Assembly: GCA_964552035.1 (NCBI GenBank)
Contig: CAZKFN010000014.1
Span: 1-38,444 of the forward strand
DNA: 38,444 nucleotides
Direction: 5' to 3'
Source: CAZKFN01 sp964552035
Lineage (GTDB): Bacteria > Bacteroidota > Bacteroidia > Flavobacteriales_E > Vicingaceae
The notes beneath the pieces were generated by a model that worked only from the letters and a program-made list of their open reading frames with translations, was not told the DNA's origin and made no database searches. Below are positions 8,707 to 16,588 of the stretch, in pieces (within the stretch, counting starts at the first letter, position 1; every line of letters begins with the position of its first letter). A program made the translations under genes and the position numbers.

Positions 8707-9696
8707 ATGGATAAGCTCATTACCAAAGTATGCCTAATAATGCTCATCAGCCTAATTTCGCTCATTAGTTTCAGTCGACTAATAGCAAATGACAAGCATA
8801 TCAGTGTAGAACCTTTTGCTATCATTCAAGAGAAAAAGGTTGAATCTTCCGCTACAGTCACTGCTTCAGATGACATTACCATCAAACGTACCATAACGTT
8901 TATGGGAAAAAACATTTATCATGTTCGACTGGATATTGATAAGAAGCAATCCTTAAACCGATTTGGGAAGGTAGAGGAATTTATACCTAACGGTTTTGTT
9001 GCATCTGAAATTGAAAATAGTGATGGCTTTTTTAGCTTTGAAAATAATATGGTAAAAATTCTATGGATGACGATGCCCGACAAGACAAACATTTCAGTTA
9101 GCTATGAGATCGTTGCTGAAAGTGACACAGAAAAAAAGCCTTCCATCCATGGTGTAGTATCTTATTTGAATCACGATAAATCTATACAAAAAGAGATGCT
9201 TCCTAGTAAGTTCGAAAATCATTACAATCTTGTAATTGAAGAAGAAGATGAATTTGCCGATAAGGCAGACAGTACTGCCAACGATTCAGAAAAAGAAACC
9301 TTAGCTGAGCAAGTTGACAACAACAACGATAATTCTTCAAACACAAAGGACAATTTAGTTGATAAAAACTCAGGGAATAAATCCAACTCAAGCAATTCAG
9401 GAGCCAATAATGCACTGATTTACAAGGTTCAGATTGCAGCGGTTTATAAAAATAAGTTAAATGTCAAACAATTTACTAAAGTACGTGACATTACCGAAGA
9501 AGTGTATGAATACCAATATTACAATTGGTTTGCTTATGCCATCGACAATTACAATAATTATCTGGATGCAAAGTTAAAAAGGGATAAACTTTGGGCAGGA
9601 AAAGTAAAGGATGCTTTTGTAGTTCCTTTTAAAAACGGAAAAAGGATTAGCATACAAGAAGCTTTGCTAATTTCTAATGAGAAATGGGTTCAATAG
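8707..9696 (+). CDS. Secreted protein with C-terminal SPOR-like domain
   Basis: 329 residues. A hydrophobic N-terminal segment (about 8-27) acts as signal peptide or anchor. Residues about 35-145 form a beta-rich domain that I do not recognise. A low-complexity linker of D, N, S and K (about 180-235) follows. The last 90 residues, starting IYKVQIAAVYKN and including NWFAYAIDNYNNYLDA, DAFVVPFKNGKRI and IQEAL, fit the SPOR-like domain of Bacteroidetes envelope proteins (VQI at the start, DAFVV and NGKRI at the end). SPOR domains bind glycan strands of peptidoglycan, so a periplasmic cell-wall role is inferred. No operon partner is visible: the flanking gaps are 295 and 265 bases. Confidence 0.75.
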   Translation: MDKLITKVCLIMLISLISLISFSRLIANDKHISVEPFAIIQEKKVESSATVTASDDITIKRTITFMGKNIYHVRLDIDKKQSLNRFGKVEEFIPNGFVASEIENSDGFFSFENNMVKILWMTMPDKTNISVSYEIVAESDTEKKPSIHGVVSYLNHDKSIQKEMLPSKFENHYNLVIEEEDEFADKADSTANDSEKETLAEQVDNNNDNSSNTKDNLVDKNSGNKSNSSNSGANNALIYKVQIAAVYKNKLNVKQFTKVRDITEEVYEYQYYNWFAYAIDNYNNYLDAKLKRDKLWAGKVKDAFVVPFKNGKRISIQEALLISNEKWVQ

Positions 9697-9961
9697 CTAA
9701 CTTAATTTTATACTTCAAGTAGCCGTATCATAACTGAAATTTAAGCAAAATTGTTAGGTCCTTTTAAAATGATTAAACTTTAATTTAGACTGTATCGAGG
9801 TTCTTCTACATTTATGAGATGCTCTCTCATCTTATTTTCTAAATCCTTTATAATCCTCAGAAAGAACATTCTCATGCTGCAATAATTATTTTTTTAGTAA
9901 TTTTAGGAATTCTTTTTTAAAAATAAAGTTAATATAAACTTCCTAAAACTCTGTTCTTTCA

Positions 9962-10831
9962 ATGCGGCAATTAAAAATAACAAAAAGTATTACCAATCGG
10001 CAAACTCTTTCTCTAGATCGTTATCTACAGGACATTAGCAAAATTGAACTTATTAGCATAGAAGAAGAAATAAGCCTTGCACAAGACATTAAAAAAGGAT
10101 GCCCTATAGCATTAAATAAAATGGTTAAAGCTAATCTACGTTTCGTAGTTTCGGTTGCAAAACAATACCAAAATCAAGGATTAAGCTTAACTGATTTAAT
10201 CAATGAAGGTAATTTAGGTCTTATAAAAGCAGCCCAACGATTTGACGAAACTAGGGGTTTTAAATTTATTTCCTACGCAGTTTGGTGGATTCGACAATCC
10301 ATTATGCAAGCCATATCAGAACATTCTAGAATTGTAAGGTTACCTTTAAATAAAATTAGTACCATCAGCAAAGTAAGAAAAGCACTGGCTGAGCTAGAAC
10401 AGAAATTAGAAAGAGAGCCATTGAATGCTGAAATTGCACTTTTTACAGACTTAAGCAATGAGGAAGTGAAATATTCTAGAGGGAATACAAAGAAACATCT
10501 GTCAATGGACGCTCCTTTAGGCAATGATAAAGAGGATTATTACAACATGTATGAAATGATCGTGAATGAAGAATGCCTACATCCTGATGAAAAGTTGTTG
10601 AAGGAATCTTTAGAAAAAGAAATCGATAAACTTTTACTATCCCTCCCTGAAAGAGAGGCTGAAATTGTTCGGTTATTTTTTGGCCTAAAAGGTCACCTTG
10701 CACATAACCTAGAAGAAATTGGCATTCATTTTAATCTCACCAGAGAAAGAGTAAGACAAATTAAAGAGCGTGCTGTCAAACGTTTAAAACAAAACTCTCA
10801 TTGTGAATCCTTGAAATCTTATTTGGGGTAG
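9962..10831 (+). CDS. RpoD-like sigma-70 factor, full length
   Basis: 289 residues, the short RpoD form of Bacteroidetes. The N-terminus MRQLKITKSITNRQTLSLDR is the family signature. LRFVVSVAKQYQNQGLSL with NEGNLGLIKAAQRFD is region 2, RGFKFISYAVWWIRQSI is the -10 recognition helix, HSRIVRLPLNK starts region 3, and FNLTRERVRQIKERAVKRLK is region 4.2. Compared with a housekeeping RpoD, the linker before region 4 is altered (GLKGHLAHNLEEIGIHF) and the tail is SHCESLKSYLG. This may therefore be an alternative primary-like factor. The upstream 265 bases show no clear promoter. The gene lies 51 bases before rpe, so the two may be co-transcribed. Confidence 0.92.
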   Translation: MRQLKITKSITNRQTLSLDRYLQDISKIELISIEEEISLAQDIKKGCPIALNKMVKANLRFVVSVAKQYQNQGLSLTDLINEGNLGLIKAAQRFDETRGFKFISYAVWWIRQSIMQAISEHSRIVRLPLNKISTISKVRKALAELEQKLEREPLNAEIALFTDLSNEEVKYSRGNTKKHLSMDAPLGNDKEDYYNMYEMIVNEECLHPDEKLLKESLEKEIDKLLLSLPEREAEIVRLFFGLKGHLAHNLEEIGIHFNLTRERVRQIKERAVKRLKQNSHCESLKSYLG

Positions 10832-10863
10832 AAGGTTTATTATTTAAAAATAAATGATTTTGC

Positions 10864-10871
10864 TAATTTTG
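10864..10871 (+). promoter_or_regulatory. Exact -7 type motif TAATTTTG before rpe
   Basis: TAnnTTTG matches exactly 12 bases before the rpe start, but no TTG stands 17-23 bases upstream. This is a weak promoter candidate that would give rpe a very short leader. Confidence 0.25.
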
Positions 10872-10882
10872 AAGAAAAACAA

Positions 10883-11533
10883 ATGAGTCATAAAGTTGCC
10901 CCTTCAATTTTAGCCGCAGATTTCTCTAACTTGCAATTAGCTTGTAATATAATCAACAAGAGTGAAGCTGATTACTTTCACATCGACGTCATGGACGGAA
11001 ACTTTGTTCCCAACATTTCTTTTGGTATGCCCGTTATGAACTCCATCAAACCCTTGGCAAAGAAACCTTTTGACGTTCATTTAATGATTGAAAAACCTGA
11101 ACGTTATATCTCTGATTTTAAAAATGCAGGTGCTGATATTTTAACTGTTCATTATGAAGCTTGTACTCATTTACATAGAACAATCCAAGCCATTAAAAAA
11201 GAAGGAATGCAAGCTGGTGTAGCTATTAATCCTCATACTACTGTTGATGTTTTAGCAGATGTTATCCAAGATATTGACTTGGTTTGCTTGATGTCTGTCA
11301 ACCCTGGGTTTGGAGGGCAATCATTTATTGAAAACACCTACAAAAAGGTAAAGCAGCTCAGAGATTTAATTGCAGAGCATAGCAGCCAAGCACAAATAGA
11401 AGTTGACGGTGGAGTTACTTCTTCTAATGCTCAACAACTAGTAGAAGCAGGTGCGGACGTACTAGTAGCTGGAAGCTTCGTATTTCAATCCGATGATCCA
11501 ATAAAAACCATATCTCTCTTAAAAAACCTTTAA
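10883..11533 (+). CDS. rpe: Ribulose-phosphate 3-epimerase
   Basis: 216 residues, the usual length. The TIM-barrel motifs are all present: VAPSILAADFSNL (substrate serine), HIDVMDGNFVPNISFG (metal-binding histidine and catalytic aspartate), VHLMIEKP, MSVNPGFGGQSFI (flexible loop), EVDGGVTSSNA (second catalytic aspartate) and AGSFVF (phosphate grip). The enzyme interconverts ribulose 5-phosphate and xylulose 5-phosphate in the pentose phosphate pathway. It follows the RpoD-like gene by 51 bases and converges with the E1 gene, their stops being 8 bases apart. Confidence 0.97.
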   Translation: MSHKVAPSILAADFSNLQLACNIINKSEADYFHIDVMDGNFVPNISFGMPVMNSIKPLAKKPFDVHLMIEKPERYISDFKNAGADILTVHYEACTHLHRTIQAIKKEGMQAGVAINPHTTVDVLADVIQDIDLVCLMSVNPGFGGQSFIENTYKKVKQLRDLIAEHSSQAQIEVDGGVTSSNAQQLVEAGADVLVAGSFVFQSDDPIKTISLLKNL

Positions 11534-11541
11534 ACTATTAG

Positions 11542-13593
11542 CTAAAAATCTAAAAGCTCTTTTATTTTAGCAGCCACCTTTTCCGCAGAAGGAATCATGG
11601 TTTCTTCTAAAGTACTATTTAAAGGTATGGCCGGCATGTTTTCAGAACCTATGGTCATCACAGGAGCATCGAGAAAGGTAAAACACTTCTCTTGAATAAG
11701 GCCCGATAAACTTCTAGCAAATGAATTTTGTACGGCATCTTCAGTAACTACTAAACAGCGATTAGTCCTTTTAACTGAATTAAAAATGCAATCTTCATCC
11801 AAGGGGCTTAAACTTCTTAAATCAATAAGCTCTACTCTATTGTTAAAATCTTTAGCAGCATTTAGCGCCCAATGTACTCCCATTCCATAAGTAACAATCG
11901 TCATTGCCTCCCCATTTTCAACAGCTTTTTCACTAGCTTTCTGAACAAGGTTTGCTTTTCCAATAGGAAGTATATAATCTTCAGAAGGTTCTATCACTTT
12001 AGCTGCAGAAGTTCCGGGTACTTTTGACCAATACAAGCCTTTATGCTCAAAGATTACTACTGGATTAGGATTGTAGTAGGCAGCCTTTATCAAACCTTTT
12101 AAATCTGCTCCATTACTAGGATAAAGTACATGAATTCCCTTAATGTTAGCCACAATAGTTTCTACAGAAGAAGAATGATAAGGTCCGCCACTACCGTAAG
12201 CACCAATAGGAACTCTTAAAATCATAGAAACAGGAAATTTCCCATTGGATAAATAATAAGATCGACTAACTTCCGTAAAAAGTTGATTGATTCCAGGGAA
12301 AATATAATCGGCAAATTGAACTTCTACAATTGGCTTTAAACCTACAGCAGCCATCCCCACAGTTGAACCTACAATAAATGCCTCCTGAATAGGGGTGTTA
12401 AAAACTCGTTCATCACCAAATTTTTGGGCTAAAGTAGCAGCTTCTCTAAAAACTCCACCCAATCTTCCTCCTACATCTTGACCGTATAGCATACACTCTT
12501 TATGCTCTCTCATTAGCTCTTCAATGGCATGTAAAGCACAATCTACCATTACTGTTGGTTCTCCATTTTTAGGCTCGCGCTCCCCTTCTTCTTCAATCCT
12601 ATCTGTAGGGGCATAATCAAAGGTATATAAATCTTCTGGCTGAGGATCATCTGCTTTTAGTGCCTTTTTATAATCTTTTAATACTTCTTCTTTTGTCTTT
12701 TTCTCTATAGCCTCAATCTCTTTTTTAGAAAAACCATTATCTTCTAATAATTTCCAAATTTTAGGAAAAGGATCTTTCAATTGATGTTCTTCTAAATCAT
12801 CCCTATACCATTCCATACGAACACCTGAAGTGTGGTGATTTAACAAGGGAACTTTAGCGTGAATCAATACCGGTCGTCTCTCATTTCGTATAATTTCAAT
12901 TGAATTTTGTAGGGTTAAATAGGATTCTACAAAGTCAGTTCCATCAATAGAAAAAGCTTCTACACCTTTAAACCCTTGAATATATTCATAAGCATCTTGT
13001 GCTCTAATTTCAGCGGCATTTGCCGAAATATCCCATTCGTTATCTTGAATTAAATAAAGAATTGGCAGCTGCCTTAAAGCAGCCATTTGAAAAGCTTCTG
13101 CCACCTCTCCTTCCGTTACAGAAGCATCACCTAAAGAACATAAAACTAAGGGATTATTTTTGTTATCTAGCTTTAATTGTTCCTTGTATTGCATTCCCAG
13201 AGCTGCGCCAGTAGCTGGTATAGCCTGCATACCTGTAGCAGATGACTGATGGGGTATTTTAGGTTTATCTTCATCTTTTAAACTTGGATGAGAATAATAG
13301 GTTCTTCCTCCAGAAAATGGATCATCTTTCTTGGCCAACAATTGCAACATTAAATCATAAGGTTTCATTCCTATGCTCAACAACATCGCATCATCTCGAT
13401 AATAGGGATAGGCATAATCAAAGTTTTTTAACTGTAAACCTGCTGCAATTTGTATAACTTCATGACCTCTTGAAGTGGCGTGTACATATTTAGAAACATG
13501 TTGAAAATTTTCCTCATATAATTCGGTCATACTCTTAGCAGTTGAAAGGATTTCAAAAGCTCTTTTTAAAATTGATTTATCGATTTTCTTCAT
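11542..13593 (-). CDS. 2-oxo acid dehydrogenase E1, fused alpha and beta subunits (branched-chain type)
   Basis: 683 residues, alpha part about 1-340 and beta part about 345-683. In alpha, LGDASVTEGE followed after about 26 residues by QDNEW is the thiamine-diphosphate motif. The usual GDG is GDA here. In beta, GQDVGGRLGGVFREA, NTPIQEAFIVG (catalytic glutamate), VEVQFADYIFPG, YHSSSVE and VVIFEHKGLYW are conserved. It decarboxylates a branched-chain or other 2-oxo acid and passes the acyl group to the lipoyl arm of E2. The E2 gene lies 30 bases upstream in the same transcript. No E3 is present, so a shared dihydrolipoamide dehydrogenase is assumed. Substrate specificity is inferred from the family and the adjacent Lrp regulator. 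Confidence 0.9.
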   Translation of the reverse strand: MKKIDKSILKRAFEILSTAKSMTELYEENFQHVSKYVHATSRGHEVIQIAAGLQLKNFDYAYPYYRDDAMLLSIGMKPYDLMLQLLAKKDDPFSGGRTYYSHPSLKDEDKPKIPHQSSATGMQAIPATGAALGMQYKEQLKLDNKNNPLVLCSLGDASVTEGEVAEAFQMAALRQLPILYLIQDNEWDISANAAEIRAQDAYEYIQGFKGVEAFSIDGTDFVESYLTLQNSIEIIRNERRPVLIHAKVPLLNHHTSGVRMEWYRDDLEEHQLKDPFPKIWKLLEDNGFSKKEIEAIEKKTKEEVLKDYKKALKADDPQPEDLYTFDYAPTDRIEEEGEREPKNGEPTVMVDCALHAIEELMREHKECMLYGQDVGGRLGGVFREAATLAQKFGDERVFNTPIQEAFIVGSTVGMAAVGLKPIVEVQFADYIFPGINQLFTEVSRSYYLSNGKFPVSMILRVPIGAYGSGGPYHSSSVETIVANIKGIHVLYPSNGADLKGLIKAAYYNPNPVVIFEHKGLYWSKVPGTSAAKVIEPSEDYILPIGKANLVQKASEKAVENGEAMTIVTYGMGVHWALNAAKDFNNRVELIDLRSLSPLDEDCIFNSVKRTNRCLVVTEDAVQNSFARSLSGLIQEKCFTFLDAPVMTIGSENMPAIPLNSTLEETMIPSAEKVAAKIKELLDF

Positions 13594-13623
13594 TTTCTCT
13601 TATTTTTTAATCCCAAAAATTTC

Positions 13624-14901
13624 TTATATCGTTCTATTTTCATCAAATGCTTCTAAATGGTCCATAATTCTAGCTAAGAAAGAGCCTCCTAGATTTCCAT
13701 CAACTACTCTATGATCATAAGAAAGGGATAAGTACATCATTTGCCGAACTGTAATTACATCTCCATATTCTGTTTCTACTACCACCGGCTTTTTGCGAAT
13801 AACTCCCGTAGCTAAAATGGCTACTTCAGGTTGATTGATAATGGGTGTTCCCATAATGTTTCTAAAAGTTCCAACGTTGCTGATTGTAAACGTAGAACCT
13901 CGAATCTCATCTGCAGACAACTTGTTGTTTCTAGCTTTATCAACCAATTCATTGACTTTGGTAGTTAATCCTAATAAATTCTTTTTATCTGCATTTTTAA
14001 TTACTGGAACAATTAAATTCCCAGAAGGTAAGGCTGCTGCCAGCCCTATGTTAATGTCTTTTTTTACAATTATTTTATTTCCAACAATGGAGATGTTAAC
14101 TAATGGGAATTCTTGCAAAGCTTTAACAACAGCTTCTACAAAAATGGGCGTAAAAGTGATTTTTTCTCCATACTTTTTATAAAACTCCTCTTTATTCTTC
14201 TTCCTCCATTGAACAATCTTCGTAACGTCGGCTTCCACATAAGAAGTAACATGTGGTGAAGTTTGTACAGATTTAACCATATGATCTGCAATCATGCTTC
14301 TCATTCTGTCCATTTCTATAATTTCATACTGCCCATCATAATCTTCTACTCCCCCACTTTGAAGCATGCTCTGCTTGCTTTTCGGACTAGCTGTTTGATG
14401 TTTTAGGTAGTTCACTATGTCTTTCTTTAACACACGTCCATTATTCCCACTACCTTCTATATTTTGAAGCTCATCTGGTGTAATCCCCTCTTTTTTGGCT
14501 ATACTGCGGACTAAAGGAGAAAAAAATCTTCCCTTATTATCTTGGCGTGGTATTGAAGAACTAAAAGACATCGCTGCACTTATGCCCTGATCTGAATAAA
14601 CAACTTCCTCTACTTGCTTTTCTTCCGCAACGGCTTGGTTTTGCTTTACCTTTGTTTTAGCTGATGTATTAATTTTAGCAATCACCTGACCTACAGCAAC
14701 TATCTCATTTTCTTTAAATAGTATTTTTTCTAAAACCCCTTGTGCTGGTGCTACAATCTCGGAATCTACTTTATCTGTTGCTACTTCGAGAATTACTTCA
14801 TCTTTCTCAACTAGGTCGCCCTCCTTTTTTAACCATTTTAATAAAGTTGCTTCTTTTATACTCTCTCCAAGCTTGGGGAGTTCCATCTTATGAATTGCCA
14901 T
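13624..14901 (-). CDS. 2-oxo acid dehydrogenase E2 (dihydrolipoamide acyltransferase)
   Basis: 425 residues with three domains. Residues 1-78 are one lipoyl domain, with the lipoylated lysine in ATDKVDSEI (K44). A Q/E/K-rich linker follows. Residues about 126-166 are the peripheral-subunit-binding domain (SPLVRSIAKKEGI, GSGNNGRVLKKDI). From about 195 to the end is the catalytic domain, with FTISNVGTF and the active-site SYDHRVVDG (HxxxDG). It takes acyl groups from E1 to CoA. It is the first gene of the operon and precedes the fused E1 by 30 bases. The gene is divergent from an Lrp/AsnC regulator, and the shared spacer carries two Lrp-type sites. Confidence 0.95.
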   Translation of the reverse strand: MAIHKMELPKLGESIKEATLLKWLKKEGDLVEKDEVILEVATDKVDSEIVAPAQGVLEKILFKENEIVAVGQVIAKINTSAKTKVKQNQAVAEEKQVEEVVYSDQGISAAMSFSSSIPRQDNKGRFFSPLVRSIAKKEGITPDELQNIEGSGNNGRVLKKDIVNYLKHQTASPKSKQSMLQSGGVEDYDGQYEIIEMDRMRSMIADHMVKSVQTSPHVTSYVEADVTKIVQWRKKNKEEFYKKYGEKITFTPIFVEAVVKALQEFPLVNISIVGNKIIVKKDINIGLAAALPSGNLIVPVIKNADKKNLLGLTTKVNELVDKARNNKLSADEIRGSTFTISNVGTFRNIMGTPIINQPEVAILATGVIRKKPVVVETEYGDVITVRQMMYLSLSYDHRVVDGNLGGSFLARIMDHLEAFDENRTI

Positions 14902-14976
14902 GATTTATCTAATTTAGAAAAATACCCTTGCAAGATAATACTTAACAAAGAATTTTATCGACTTTTTTATGTTTTG

Positions 14977-14991
14977 TAGAATATTTTACTA
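14977..14991. promoter_or_regulatory. Lrp-type operator, 15/15 match
   Basis: TAGAATATTTTACTA matches the E. coli Lrp consensus YAGHAWATTWTDCTR at every position. The same stretch forms the left part of an inverted repeat, AGAATATT (14978-14985) and AATATTCT (14993-15000), with a 7-base spacer. It lies 76 bases before the E2 start and 76 bases before the lrp start, in the spacer they share. Confidence 0.65.
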
Positions 14992-15048
14992 TAATATTCT
15001 TACATTTCTTAACTTTATTACTTTTATTGCCAATAATAACATCAATAG

Positions 15049-15063
15049 CAGAAAAATATTCTA
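15049..15063. promoter_or_regulatory. Second Lrp-type operator, 14/15 match, next to the regulator's start
   Basis: CAGAAAAATATTCTA fits YAGHAWATTWTDCTR except for A at position 8. It ends 3 bases before the ATG of the Lrp/AsnC gene, a position that suits autorepression. Centres of the two sites are 72 bases apart. Confidence 0.55.
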
Positions 15064-15066
15064 AAA

Positions 15067-15531
15067 ATGAAGAAAATTGATCACATCGACAAAAAGATAC
15101 TAAACTTATTGCAAAACGATGGGAGAGTAACCATAAAAGAAATGGCATCCCAATTGAATATGTCTACTACGCCCATATTTGAGAGAATAAAAAAATTAGA
15201 AAAATCTGGAATTATAAAACAATATGCCGCTATACTAGATCCAGAAAAATTAGATAAAAAATTATACTCATTTGCCCATATATCTTTAAAGGATCACAAC
15301 AAAGAAACGGTAGATTTATTTATTGAAAAGATTCTAAAAATTCCCGAAGTTATGGAATGTCATTATGTTACCGGAAACTCGGATTTTATATTAAAAATTC
15401 TATTAAACGATATGGAGCAATATCGAGACTTTGTAATGGATAAATTATTCAAAATGACCAACATAGCCAAAGTCGAAACCTTTCTGTCCTTATCTGTTTC
15501 TAAAAGAAGTCATAAAGTACCCTTAGGATAA
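15067..15531 (+). CDS. Lrp/AsnC family transcriptional regulator
   Basis: 154 residues, normal for the family. The N-terminal winged helix-turn-helix is HIDKKILNLLQNDGRVTIKE, then MASQLNMSTTPIFERIKKLE, then GIIKQYAAILDPEKL. The RAM ligand-binding domain covers about 70-150, with VMECHYVTGNSDFILKI as its signature. Family members sense amino acids, often leucine, and act as dimers to octamers. The gene is divergent from the E2-E1 operon with 165 bases between them. Together with the Lrp-type sites in that spacer, this suggests it controls branched-chain keto-acid breakdown, like BkdR of pseudomonads, and represses itself. That link is inference. Confidence 0.93.
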   Translation: MKKIDHIDKKILNLLQNDGRVTIKEMASQLNMSTTPIFERIKKLEKSGIIKQYAAILDPEKLDKKLYSFAHISLKDHNKETVDLFIEKILKIPEVMECHYVTGNSDFILKILLNDMEQYRDFVMDKLFKMTNIAKVETFLSLSVSKRSHKVPLG

Positions 15532-15535
15532 GTTA

Positions 15536-15937
15536 CTAAAAATAAGGCTTCATTTTTTCAATAATAAAACTCGGTGGTCGACATGGGCGGAGAGTTTTTA
15601 AATCCATAAAAAACAAAGTAGTATTTGCTTTTATCAGCAAATCTTCTCCTCTAAAAATCTGATAATGAAAAGTGATTCTATTGGTGGGCATTTCTCGAAT
15701 ACTAGTTTCTACAGTTAAAACATCATCGTATTGAGCAGCTTTGTAATAGTCAATATGTAAATCCTTAACCGGCAAACCTATTCCTCCTTTTTCTAATTCA
15801 CGATATGAAATACCTACTTTTTTCATAGCTGCCACCCTTCCCATTTCAAGATATTGTGCATAATTCCCATAATACACAAACCCCATTTGATCGGTTTCAG
15901 CATAGCGAACATTCAAACTTATTTTTTCCTTAATCAT
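15536..15937 (-). CDS. Acyl-CoA thioesterase, 4HBT (YbgC/FadM) type
   Basis: 133 residues forming a single hot-dog domain. VRYAETDQMGFVYYGNYAQY is the YbgC-type active-site block, with the catalytic aspartate in ETDQMG. LPVKDLHIDYYKAAQYDDVL and ITFHYQIFRGEDLL continue the fold. It hydrolyses acyl-CoA thioesters in the cytoplasm; chain preference cannot be read here. It converges with the Lrp/AsnC gene, their stops being 4 bases apart. Its position next to the keto-acid dehydrogenase fits acyl-CoA turnover, but it is on a separate transcript. Confidence 0.9.
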   Translation of the reverse strand: MIKEKISLNVRYAETDQMGFVYYGNYAQYLEMGRVAAMKKVGISYRELEKGGIGLPVKDLHIDYYKAAQYDDVLTVETSIREMPTNRITFHYQIFRGEDLLIKANTTLFFMDLKTLRPCRPPSFIIEKMKPYF

Positions 15938-16059
15938 TTCCTAATGTTTTAAAGGCAATCAAAAGGCAAATTAAACAAATTATCAGATGCCATAAATAAA
16001 TGAGACCTTTCTATTTTAAAAGGAAAGCCTATACAAATTATCTTTTAGAACACAATAAC

Positions 16060-16348
16060 TCACTGTATCAACACCATACTTCCTCTATACGCTTCTTCAT
16101 CTGCTCTTATCACATAACAATAAGTGCCGGCTCCAAACCTATCGCCACTTCAGTCTTAATTGCCGCAAAATTCTACTTCCTATTCTAGATATGGTTTCTA
16201 AACTTAGGCCAACTGCCAAGCAAAATTGTCTTAAGTTCATGGCTTTTGAATTTTTAATTCCGGGAATAGGCTCTAAATTTAATTTTCCCTGAACAAACTC
16301 CCATCTTGGTATTCCAATTCCTAACTTTTTATCAAAAATAAGGCAATG
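16060..16348 (-). pseudogene. Remnant of a T9SS type B (gliding-motility-associated) C-terminal domain
   Basis: No usual gene fills 15938-16588, but the minus strand holds a decayed domain. One frame (16348-16139) reads GIGIPRWEFVQ, NLEPIPGIKNSKAM and FCLAVGLSLETIS. After a shift near 16147, the next frame (16149-16060) reads SGDRFGAGTYCYVIRADEEA, then YRGSMVLIQ and TGA. In order and spacing these follow the type B sorting domain: iP..F.P...N, PIpGI, .m.L.vFnrwG.lv.eT, W.G, G.YfYvI, y.Gsv.li. A single frameshift and the loss of everything upstream explain it. Proteins with this domain are normally very long, so this is a stub left by deletion. The call rests on pattern, not on a search. Confidence 0.5.
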
Positions 16349-16588
16349 TCAAGCCGCCTTACCTTATTCCTTAAATTCTTCATTATCATCGACTTTTTAC
16401 TCGTGTACAAAACGCTATTTCTGATCTTTTTTGCTCTCTTAAAAAAGGGTTTATACGATTCAAAAAAAACATGTATTTTTGAGCTAAGTTTGCTATTTAC
16501 AGCACTTAACATAAATTAACAGCGAAAACAACATCCTTATAAAGGGGCTATTTAAATTCGCATTACAATATATAATTAATTAGTGAAT
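16349..16588. other. Spacer upstream of the Bat operon
   Basis: A 63-codon minus-strand frame (16321-16512) crosses this stretch, but its composition is lysine- and serine-rich and it fits no family, so I do not call it. Two exact TAnnTTTG boxes on the plus strand (TATTTTTG at 16474-16481 and TAAGTTTG at 16485-16492) could be -7 elements for the operon. Neither has a TTG at the right distance. Confidence 0.3.

Noticed and set aside
9780..9875. Minus-strand 31-codon frame (MRMFFLRIIKDLENKMREHL and on) in the spacer before the RpoD-like gene
   Set aside because: Too short to judge, no recognisable family, no promoter or conserved partner. It could be the end of a decayed gene, but I cannot support that.
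14942..15148. Minus-strand frame of 68 codons overlapping the Lrp/AsnC start
   Set aside because: It covers the regulatory spacer and the well-supported 5' end of the regulator on the other strand, and has no domain.
16000..16188. Plus-strand frame of 62 codons
   Set aside because: It lies opposite the T9SS-domain remnant, which explains why it stays open. No family pattern of its own.
16321..16512. Minus-strand frame of 63 codons upstream of the T9SS remnant
   Set aside because: Lysine- and serine-rich, resembles no domain, not in frame with the remnant, and overlaps the probable Bat operon promoter region.
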